From Austropuccinia psidii (Eukaryota > Basidiomycota > Pucciniomycetes > Pucciniales > Sphaerophragmiaceae), in assembly GCA_023105745.1 (NCBI GenBank), contig JALGQZ010000004.1:69491112-69555111 (forward strand): DNA of 64,000 bases, given 5' to 3'. Each line of letters starts with the position of its first letter. Position 1 is the first letter of the stretch. A model generated the notes under the pieces. That model was given only the letters and a program-made list of their open reading frames with translations. It was not told where the DNA came from and did not search any database. This document shows positions 1-8,774 of this stretch, piece by piece. The translations under genes and the position numbers were made by a program.

Positions 1-15
1 GGGGGCCCAGCCGTG
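1..15 (+). promoter_or_regulatory. Primer-binding site, first base outside window
   Basis: The sequence GGGGGCCCAGCCGTG matches the site at 20121-20136 (minus strand), where TGGGGGCC begins two bases after the LTR end. Read as a tRNA 3' end it gives CCA preceded by a C discriminator base. That is a feature of eukaryotic tRNA-Pro, and TGGGGGC is also how the tRNA-Pro site of murine leukaemia virus begins. A tRNA-Pro primer is an inference. Confidence 0.7.
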
Positions 16-223
16 ATATTTTACCTGTGAAATATTTTTTTTACTCTTTTTAAATCTTTTTTCTTATATTGAAAAATTTAAAAACATATAAAAAATACTT
101 ATAATTCAAAAAATCCATAAAAAATAACTTTTTTTTCATATTATAAGTGAGGCTTATATTTTTATTTCTTTTTTGAGATAACCTTTTTTTTACTTAATTA
201 ATTGGCTTTTTCATTAATTTTAG

Positions 224-1026
224 TGTCTGACAACGTGGTAAGACAAGAAAACATTGAAACAGCCTCAACAGTAACCAGCATTATCCCTGCCAGTACTGTT
301 AATTCTGATCATAATAGTACTGTTATTGTGACTCAAAATAACCAGCCTGAACCAATATCTTCTGAATTGATTAACTTGGACATAAGTAATACCCTTCAGA
401 AAGCTAAAAATTTGGCCAATAGTAAGTTTTTGATGTAAAATACTATTTTAAGCCTTTTTTAACTATAATTATGCCTTCAACCAGGTCAGGAGCCAGCTAC
501 AACCACTCAAGCAGCTCCCAAAAAGGTAATAGACGTGATTATGGCAGAAGCCAACCAGGTACAGAAGGAAAAGGGTCAGTTGATGACTTCCAAACAACTA
601 AAATGGGTCATTCTGAAGCTGATAATACTATTTTACCTTCAAAAAGAGCTGACACCGCCACAACAAGCCTCTGTGGACATATACAAAGCCAGCCACAGTG
701 CATACAACAATGCACTTCAATTCAAGGAGTACCAGATCCTTGCAGACCTGTGGAAGAATTGCATGAATTCTTACCAAACTCTGACACTAGGATGGAGGAA
801 AAACAACCCTCCACCACCCAAACCAGTGCCAAAAACAGCCCCAGTGGCCAGCAGCAGCAATTCCAACGTGAAAAAGCAGCCACAAACTCCAAACAAGGGC
901 AAAGGGAAGGCACCAGCCCCAAAACCTTACAGCCAGGGCTACAGAATCCCAAAGATTCAGCAGGATGGCATGGAAAATGTATTTCAGATGGCCAGAACCA
1001 TGATGGAATTACAGAAGAAGGAGTAG
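224..1026 (+). CDS. Spliced accessory ORF of family A (exons 224-421 and 485-1026), truncated
   Basis: Exon 1 begins after an acceptor-like AG (TTTTAG|TGTCTG) and stays open to a consensus donor at 422 (A|GTAAGT). The acceptor CAACCAG ends at 484. Removing this 63-base intron joins exon 1 in frame to a reading frame that is +1 relative to gag and runs to 1026. The protein has a Thr/Ser-rich start, a conserved block around NCMNSY, a Pro/Lys/Gly-rich basic stretch, and the conserved PYSQGYRIPK and MARTMMELQKKE motifs. Families B and C carry the same motifs in the same relative frame. No ATG is visible in exon 1, so a leader exon, perhaps in the LTR, should supply it. The function is unknown; the basic stretch could bind nucleic acid. 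This copy lacks about 20 internal residues found in the A2 copy and ends at the deletion junction. Confidence 0.55.
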
Positions 1027-1070
1027 TATTTTCAATACAAAAGTTGAAAATCCTCAAAACCTTGATTTAA
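471..1070 (+). pseudogene. gag-pol N-terminal fragment, family A
   Basis: This frame starts at an ATG that lies inside the intron described for the accessory ORF, 11 bases before the 3' splice site. It opens with MPSTRSG, like MVHTRNG in family B and MTTRRG in family C. The product is Ser/Gln/Gly-rich with no recognisable domain. By analogy with B it is the N-terminus of the gag-pol polyprotein. After 1027 the frame runs into LTR sequence and ends at 1070, so the copy is dead. A normal gag would continue into the coiled-coil and nucleocapsid regions seen at 17340-19007. Confidence 0.6.
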
Positions 1071-2448
1071 TTCACAACACATGTGGTGTTAACCATCAAT
1101 TTTTGTGTTAAAATTGAGGTGTTGTGTTTAGCTTAGAAGTTATGAGGAATTGAAGTATTTTCAATTGAATTCAATTGAAATGTCAAAATGTGCGCGTGTA
1201 TTACATAAGTGAACTTTGATTTACATATGTGGTGTCAATTATTACTGTATTGTACTGTACAATTGAATTGAATTACATATGTAAATTATAAGTATAATAC
1301 ATGATGAGGAATTAAAGGAAAAATAAATTGGAAAGATTAAATTTGGGGGGGAAAAGGAACTCCAGCTCTAAGGGGGAGCTAGACCCCCAAAATCCTTGCT
1401 GACAGGCGTGGGGTGTCAAAATTCACGCAAAAGTTCATCACTTTTGGCCTGGAATTGAGTTACAGGGTCTGTGGACTCAATTGATGATGAGGTTTTGATA
1501 CCAACTGGGGTAGTTTTAGCTGTTGCCAAGAGGGTAAAACTACCCTTAAGATAAAACAACCATAATAAAAACAGTTTTAACTGGTTTCTACGCCTGTTAC
1601 ACACATTCTGACGTGTTTTGAAGGCTCTAGGCCTGGTATTGCTATAGTAATGGCTGATTTAAGGGTCTAAAATGGCTAAAAATGGCTAAAAATGGCTTAA
1701 ACCAGCCCTTTTTGGTCTAAACCAGGGTTCAATGATGCCATAATTGGCTTTTCTGTTGTCAGACTGTTTTTCACGACTGACAAGAGTAAAATTTACTTTT
1801 GGAGTAAGAGAATTGATGGCTATAAAAGAATGTCTTCTTTGCCCCACTTTTCTCTTCATGTTAGAATCTTTTGTTTTTATTAATTAGTTTAAAACACTGT
1901 TAAAACCAATCAATCAAAGATTCCAACCACCATTTTTAAATCATTTTAATCCATTTAACCACGTGAAAAAATCATTATAATCATTGTTTGTAACTCTTAT
2001 AATCATTTTTACCCCTGAACCACCCCAAAAGTGAATTAAAGCATCTTTCATCACTGTTAACTTTGTCACTTTGTTTCCAAATTCACTCTGGTCACTTTTG
2101 GGCGTGTTTTCTCTTTAATATTCTTTTTAAAGACTTTGTTCTTTAATTAATTTCTTGCAGCTCTTTGCTCAATTAATTCCAATTGAAATTGCTCTTGAAG
2201 AAATTTCTTTTGTAGCCTTAAAATATCTCTTGTAGAGTATTTTTTGGATAAATTTTTATTGTTGGTAAAACAATAAATTTTTATAATATTATTGTTTTAT
2301 ACTAATAAAGTTATAAGCAATAAATTTGGCGTGTTTTCTCTTAAAAATAATATTTCTTACTATTTTTAATTGAATTTTACCTTATACAAATTTTGAGGAC
2401 AGGAAAAGTACTTGATTTTTAATCAAAGTTTCATATCCACACCTTACA
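1028..2448 (+). repeat. 3' LTR of A1, lacking its first ~400 bp
   Basis: This is the reverse complement of the solo LTR at 2589-4419 and of the LTRs at 14915-16741 and 20139-21966, in sense orientation, ending ATCCACACCTTACA. It retains the TATA box and the downstream part of the LTR. With the solo LTR it forms an inverted pair separated by only 140 bases. Confidence 0.9.
1821..1828 (+). promoter_or_regulatory. TATA box of LTR A
   Basis: TATAAAAG lies in GGCTATAAAAGAATG and is conserved in every A LTR in the window (minus-strand copies at 3210-3217, 15533-15540 and 20757-20764). Transcription would start roughly 30 bases downstream in a pyrimidine-rich stretch. That leaves a leader of about 600 bases before the LTR end. 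Confidence 0.6.
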
Positions 2449-5400
2449 GAAGGGACAGAAACTCCCATACTGGGAATAAGTTCCTCAGAACTGCAAAATG
2501 AATTCTTCAGTGCAGTACAGAAGTATTATGCCAAACACAAACAGTGTAGCATACTACTCTAACTCCTTCAGCAAAAGTACAGGAGTCCTGTAAGGTGTGG
2601 ATATGAAACTTTGATTAAAAATCAAGTACTTTTCCTGTCCTCAAAATTTGTAAAAGGTAGAAATCAATTAAAAATAGTATGAAATATTATTTTTAAGAGA
2701 AAACATGCCAATTTTATTGTTTATAACTTTATTAGTATAAAACAATAATATTATAAAAATTTATTGTTTTACCAACAATAAAAATTTATCCAAAAAATAC
2801 TCTACAAGAGATATTTTAAGGCTACAAAAGAAATTTCTTCAAGAGCAATTTCAATTGGAATTAATTGAGCAAAGAACTGCAAGCAATTAATTAAAGAACA
2901 AAGTCTTTAAAAAGAATATTAAAGAGAAAACACGCCCAAAAGTGACCAGAGTGAATTTGGAAACAAAGTGACAAAGTTAACAGTGATGAAAGATGCTTTA
3001 ATTCACTTTTGGGGTGGTTCAGAGGTAAAAATGATTATAAGAGTTACAAACAATGATTATAATGATTTTTTCACGTGGTTAAAAGGATCAAAATGATTTA
3101 AAAATGGTGGTTGGAATCTTTGATTGATTGGTTTTAACAGTGTTTTAAACTAATTAATAAAAGGAAAAGATTCTAACATGAAGAGAAAAGTGGGGCAAAG
3201 AAGACATTCTTTTATAGCCATCAATTCTCTTACTCCAAAAGTAAATTTTACTCTTATCAGTCGTGAAAAACAGTCTGACAACAGAAAAGCCAATTATGGC
3301 ATCAATGAACCCTGGTTTAGACCAAAAAGGGCTGGTTTAAGCCATTTTTAGCCATTTTAGACCCTTAAATCAGCCATTACTATAGCAATACCAGGCCTAG
3401 AGCCTTCAAAACACGTCAGAATGTGTGTAACAGGCGTAGAAAACAGTTAAAACTGTTTTTACTATGGTTGTTTTATCTTAAGGGTAGTTTGACCCTCTTG
3501 GCAACAGCTAAAACTACCCCAGTTGGTATCAAAACCTCATCATCAATTGAGTCCACAGACCCTGTAACTCAATTCCAGGCCAAAAGTGATGAACTTTTGC
3601 GTGAATTTTGACATCCCACGCCTGTCAGCAAGGATTTTGGGGGTCTAGCTCCCCCTGAGAGCTGGAGTTCCTTTTCCCCCCCCAAATTTAATCTCTCCAA
3701 TTTATTTTTCCTTTAATTCCTCATCATGTATTATACTTATAATTTACATATGTAATTCAATTCAATTGTACAGTACAATACAGTAATAATTGACACCTCA
3801 TATGTAAATCAAAGTTCACTTATGTAATACACGCGCACATTTTGACATTTCAATTGAATTCAATTGAAAATACTTCAATTCCTCATAACTTCTAAACTAA
3901 ACACAACACCTCAATTTTAACACAAAATTTGATGGTTAACACCACATGTGGTGTGAATTAAATTAAAGTTTGGAGGATTTTCAACTTTTGTATTGAAAAT
4001 ACTAAAAACTTAATTTAAGGTTATTTAGAGTTGAGTTACAAGAATTTCACTCAGAGGTGACCCCACCTGATTTTTTATGAGGAATCCAATGGTGAAATAA
4101 TTTTTATGTATTTATTTACTGGATAAAAAGTTATAATAATTTTTATTTAACTTTTTTCCAAATTTATTTATTTTTTCACAGTTTTGTTAAAATTTCATTT
4201 TTACCTAATTTTTTCAAGTATAAATGTAATTTTATACTTATAAAATTTAATGTATTTTTATTTTTAAATTGTAATTAATTTTTTATTTTTAATATAATTT
4301 TATATTTATATTTTGATTTTTATTTTAATAATATAAATAAATTTCTTTTATTTATATTGATATGTTATTTTTTATATTTGTGGTCTTTTGGGTATATGAA
4401 ATTACCTCTAAGGCTCACAAGTCCAGAACTGGAAACCCAGCTGGAAGAACCCTGGTTGAGGTCCTATAAGGACAATAAGTTTTTTCTTATAGATGGCCTG
4501 CTCTACCATAGAGAAAAGCACACCAGTGCACTCACAGTGGTAGACAGAGACAACATCTCATTGATCCTACAAGAATGCCATGACTGCCCCTATATGGGAC
4601 ACATGAGTGAAGACAGGACCAAAGAGAGGGTAGCAAGCACAGCTTGGTGGCCCAAGTGGGAACAAGAGTTGAGTGAATACATCAACACTTGTGAAAGATG
4701 CCAAAAGGCAAATAGGAAACATGGGAAGAAGTATCGGTTACTTCAACACATAGAAGAACCCAAACACCCATGGGAAACAATCAACATGGACTGGGTTACA
4801 GGACTTGTCCCAGGAGGCAAAGAAAACTAAAATGCCTGTTTGATCATAGTTGATGGGTTCAGCAAGAGCATGAGGTTTCTACCATGCCATAAAGAAGACA
4901 CAGCCATGGATACTGCTCTGTTGTTTTGGAATAACATCATATCCACCTGTGGAGTCCCTAAGATCATCATTAGTGATAGGGACCCAAAATTCACATCTGA
5001 ATTTTGGACTAACTTATATGAAATGCTTGGTACCAAACTTGCTTTTTCCACAGCTTACCATCCACAAACAGATGGCCTAGCTGAAAGGATGATCCAAACA
5101 ATGGAGGACATCCTCAGAAGATTCTGTGCCTATGGCATGGAATACGAGGACCATGAGGGATACACCCATGATTGGGTTACCCTCTTACCAGCAGTCCAAC
5201 TGGCTTATAATACAAGCCAGCACTCGACCACAGGTAAAACACCTGCACTGGTGGGGAAAGGGTGGAACCCCTTGTTGCCTGTGGATCACTTGAAGAAAAA
5301 TCTCCTGACTATCCACCCCACAGCCAAAGACTTCCATGATATGTGGAAGAGGGCCTGTGACAAAGCTGCCAAATGCATAGCTGAGGCAAAAGAATACAAT

Positions 5401-5904
5401 AAGCAGAGGTGGGACAAATCACATATGGAACCTGACTTCAAGGAAGGGGACCAGGTGTTAGTGTCTACACTGAACTTCAACAATCTCAAAGGACCTAAAA
5501 CAATGAGGGACTCATTTGTAGGACCTTTTACTATCATTAAGTTGATAGGAAAAAATGCAGTGGAAGTCAAACTCACTGAGGAGTTTTCAAGGAAACATCC
5601 AGTCTTTCCAGTGAGTTTGGTCAAACCATACTTCCAGACAGAGGAGGATAAATTTCCCTCCAGGAGAAAGAACCCCACACCACAAGAGATAGTGGAAGTG
5701 GAGGACTCCCCTGGACCTGTGAGTAAGATCATCAGGGCCAGGAAGATCAGACTCAATGGGAAGGATCAAAGACAATACCTAGTCAGATTCAAGAACCAGA
5801 CAGCAGATAAAGACAAATGGTTGGCAGAGGATGCCATACCAGATGGGAACCTTCATTTAAGGAGATTCCGAGCCTCTAGGAGGACTGAACAGTCTCATCA
5901 ATGA
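2449..5904 (+). pseudogene. Family D gypsy pol: RNase H-integrase linker, integrase and chromodomain
   Basis: The coding sequence runs 2449-2588 and 4420-5904, interrupted by a solo A LTR; the frame continues once the LTR and one target duplicate are set aside. Visible parts are the integrase zinc domain (HECHD-type histidines, then CERC.KAN), the catalytic core with [12 protein letters not shown] and the glutamate in LAERMIQT, the GPF/Y module, and a C-terminal chromodomain (REYLVRY-like QRQYLVRF). Two in-frame TAA stops (2560-2562 and 4828-4830, the latter replacing the Tyr in the SYNAC context seen in B) make it non-functional. Reverse transcriptase and gag would lie upstream, beyond A1 and outside the window. 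The stop codon at 5902 lies inside the hairpin that precedes the polypurine tract. Confidence 0.85.
2589..4419 (-). mobile_element. Solo LTR of family A
   Basis: A complete 1831-base LTR, read on the plus strand from TGTAAGGTGTGG to AAGGCTCACA. It is flanked on both sides by AGTCC (2584-2588 and 4420-4424), a perfect 5-base target duplication. No internal sequence remains, so it arose by recombination between the two LTRs of an inserted element. It interrupts family D pol. Confidence 0.95.
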
Positions 5905-5928
5905 TGAGGCTTTTTTAGAGGGAGGGTA
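5894..5928 (+). promoter_or_regulatory. Hairpin, T-run and polypurine tract of family D
   Basis: CTCATCA and TGATGAG form perfect arms around a single A (5894-5908). A T6 run (5911-5916) and the purine tract AGAGGGAGGGTA (5917-5928) follow, and the LTR begins at once with TGTCAGCC. The purine tract is the expected plus-strand primer. The hairpin and T-run recur in families A, B and C1. Confidence 0.75.
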
Positions 5929-7366
5929 TGTCAGCCTGTGACTCAAAACCAGAGCACAAGCATGACAGCCAAAATACCATAAACCAATGGTATAGCAAAG
6001 ATACCACCAAAACATGGAGCTGAGCCAAATCAGCTCAAAAGGTATCAAAAGAAAGAGGAAACTCACCTCTTCCTGAAAATATAAGTCCCTTCACCATAGG
6101 ACTAGAAATAACAAAGTAATTCCTGCTCAAAGTTATTGCTGAGCATAAACCTTAATTTTCACCTCTCATCTAAAATCTAGAAGGAAAGGCTTAACCCCAT
6201 CAAATGGGTACTCAAAATGAAGCTCTAAGCCAGGGCTATCCAATGGTTCCAGCCAAACCTAGCTAGCACCAATATTACTGGAGGTATGGTCAATTTCAGG
6301 CCAAATAAGGGTGAACAAAAAAATCACCTCTCATCTAACTTCTACAGTTTTAGTGTGGGATACCTGAAGTGGGGTCTTTTTGGAAAGAGCACAATCAGGG
6401 CTATCTGATGGTGTCATCCACTTCCTCATATCTCAACTACTGCAGAAGTTATGGGGAAAACAAGCTCAATACAGCTTTTTGCCTAAAACACGCAAATGTA
6501 CAAAAGTCTTGTACATGGGATAGCTTTGCCATACTTAATGATACCCATATCAAATGAGGTACCATTGTGTAGAGCAAATACAGGGATACACACTGAACCA
6601 ATTTTGAGGTTGATATCTCAAGTATTGACAAAGGTATGTCTGTTTTAAGGTTAAATTCCCACCTGCTGTCATATACAGCCTTACGACGGGATAATATCCC
6701 ATAATCATGAATATGAGGTTTCAAATAGACAAAGAAGCATTTTTTTGCTTCAATACCTCATATGTCAGTCAATACTGGGGTCCCATACAGTTTCTGTACA
6801 GCATTCTACGTGTCATACACGTCAGAATCAGGCTGTGAGGTCCCCAGATGAAACTTTTCACCCTGTATTGGTGAAAACCACTCAGATGTGGTTTCAAAAC
6901 CACATGTGAGCCCAATACAGGCTATACAGGCTGTTTTAAACCACAAGCCAGTACTAGAAAGTGAAAAAATCTTCACTTCCTCTACGTGGAAAGGTCAAGC
7001 ACCCTTTCCACCCCATTGCAGGATAAAAAGGAGGCTTTTCACAGCCAGAATTGTCTCCTCATCCTGCTCTTGAATTCCTATGTAGTACAACTGTCCAAAA
7101 ACAGTTATACTCTTGGAAAATAATCAGGTATACTTTAAATTTAAGTATTGTAGCTTTTATTATTGTAACCCAACAGGTAAAAGTTTCACCCAGGGCTTTC
7201 AACAGCGCTCACCACCACTATATCTATATAGTAAAGCCCTTAATATCTTAAATTAAATCATTTATTATCAACTTTATCATCTTTTAAAACTATTTTTACC
7301 ATGTCATAGTCATAGTTAAAGCTTGTAAATACTTATATACACCTTTATCATAGACTCACCCTGACA
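5929..7366 (+). repeat. 3' LTR of family D
   Basis: 1438 bases from TGTCAGCCTGTGAC to CACCCTGACA. It matches the solo LTR at 9269-10708 in the other orientation. The purine tract is directly upstream and Copia-type sequence follows, so the D element was inserted into a Copia element. The other half of its target site is outside the window. Confidence 0.9.
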
Positions 7367-7569
7367 AGTGAGATTTTGTTGGATTCGGATGGGGGGGACA
7401 AGAGGTTCTCATGTCCCCTCCCTGCAAGGAAGTTTTCCAGTTGACAGCTCCATTGGACCCAGTTTTCCCGTGTGAGAGTTATAATTTTTGTCCGGTAACC
7501 TTCATCATCAGAGGAGGAATGGTTGCCAGTTGGTGTTATTGTTGGAGCAGCCGACATTATCTGTTGCAT
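7367..7569 (-). pseudogene. Ty1/Copia gag N-terminal fragment
   Basis: An ATG at 7569 opens a frame with the motif LTRENWVQWSCQLENFLAGR, typical of the start of Copia-type gag proteins (an L-x-x-x-N-W-x-x-W pattern). It is cut after about 65 codons by the D LTR at 7366. Just upstream on the same strand are a Copia-like primer site and an LTR, which fit a Copia 5' end. Confidence 0.65.
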
Positions 7570-7601
7570 ATTCTGTCGCTGATTTTATTGAGCACAATTA
7601 C

Positions 7602-7619
7602 AACTAACTCTCGCTACCA
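7602..7619 (-). promoter_or_regulatory. Copia primer-binding site (initiator tRNA-Met type)
   Basis: On the minus strand TGGTAGCGAGAGTTAG follows directly after an LTR end reading CTCTTGCA. The first eight bases, TGGTAGCG, equal the start of the Ty1 primer site for initiator tRNA-Met. Confidence 0.6.
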
Positions 7620-8469
7620 TGCAAGAGTTTGAGTTTAAGATGTTTATTGCTTTGATTAACTCAATAAAATTAGTAGCAGTAATAGTAGCTTAACAAGAGC
7701 ACAATTGTAGGATTGACATAGTAAGCTAGTTATAGTAGATAGGGAAATACCTGTGATAACAATCATTAGTCTAGTAAAAATATCCTAGTATTAATAAACA
7801 CAGCTGAGGATGGGTCTGTAACACACAATGGTAAGTATTGAGTTAAGATCACTAAATACAGAATCAACTGTTACCTGACAATACCTAGTATAACTTGTAC
7901 TTCTATCAGAGAGATTATATAGATATTAAGACTATGAATCCTACTACTGGTAGAAAGATTAACAAATTACTTCAAATGCAACTGATGAACACACAAGATT
8001 ACGTTATCACTCCTCCTAAACCAATGGTGGTAGGAAGAAGCCCCAGTAGCTTCTGCAAGAGTTTTGGTTTAATATGTTTATTGCTTTGATGAACTCAATA
8101 AAATCAGTAGCAGTAATAGTACCTTAACAAGAGATCAATTGTAAGCTTGACGTAGTAAGCTAGTTATAGTAGATAAATGGAAATACCTGCTATAACAATT
8201 ATTAGTCTAGCAAAAATATCCTTGTATTAATAAACACAGCTGAGGATGGGTCTGTAACACACAAGGGTAAGTATTGAGTTAATATCACTAAATACAGAAT
8301 CAACTGTTACCTGACAAGACCTAGTATAACGTGTACTTCTATCAGAGAGATTATATAGATATTAAGACTATTAATCCTACTACTGGTACAAAGATTATCA
8401 AACTACTTCAAATGCAACTGATGAACACATGAGATTACTTTATCACTCCTCCTAAACCAATGGTGGTAG
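7620..8469 (-). repeat. Two direct copies of a ~434-bp Copia LTR
   Basis: Copy 1 (7620-8033) and copy 2 (8054-8469) both start TGCAAGAGTTT and align along their length with small differences and an offset of 434-436. About 20 unrelated bases (8034-8053) separate them. Copy 1 adjoins the primer site, so it is the 5' LTR of the Copia fragment. The second copy may be the remnant of a tandem element or of unequal recombination. The outer boundary is uncertain because homology ends at GGTGGTAG in both copies without a clear TG/CA end. Confidence 0.6.
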
Positions 8470-8774
8470 ACAGACTCACAATCAAAGGTGCAAATAGAGA
8501 TATTCGATGTAGAAAGAATAAATGGAGACAGAACCACTATAATTATTTTTTTGTTTCCACCTGACACTTCATCACAGATTAGTGCCTTTTATCATCAACA
8601 CTTAAATACAAGGTTAACTTCATCAATGCCTGTTGGCTTAACCAGGAGACACATGATGAGGGTACTAAGTCTAAATAATACCTCGGGAAGGAGGAGAATC
8701 AACATTGTAATTGTAGAGAAACACTCTTTGTCAACCAATAGCTCCTGTGCCATATACTCCTTTGTTAGGTTACC
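8470..8774. other. Unassigned 305-bp stretch
   Basis: It lies between the Copia LTR repeats and the family C copy. A 96-codon plus-strand frame (8488-8778) has no recognisable motif. It could be flanking DNA of the Copia insertion or degraded retroelement sequence. I see no gene here. Confidence 0.4.

Larger units (their letters stand above)
1..2448 (+). mobile_element. Truncated family A Ty3/gypsy element (A1)
   Basis: The window opens inside the primer-binding site, so the 5' LTR lies to the left. The order is primer site, accessory exons, gag start, then a sudden jump at about 1027 into the 3' LTR. The junction shares a few bases (AG/TAGTATTTTC) with normal LTR sequence. The deletion removed the rest of gag, all of pol, the polypurine tract and roughly the first 400 bases of the 3' LTR. 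The LTR ends properly at 2448 (CCTTACA) and family D pol follows at 2449, so A1 was inserted into a D element. The matching target duplication would be outside the window. It cannot move by itself. Confidence 0.85.

Noticed and set aside
722..1057. Antisense frame over gag
   Set aside because: It is the shadow of two real overlapping sense frames; no separate motif.
1028..4419. Inverted LTRs read as terminal inverted repeats of one DNA transposon
   Set aside because: The right LTR has its own AGTCC duplicate and the left one continues from gag; the 140 bases between are family D pol.
7620..8469. Repeats as a satellite or CRISPR array
   Set aside because: Only two long copies, beside a Copia primer site; they are LTRs.
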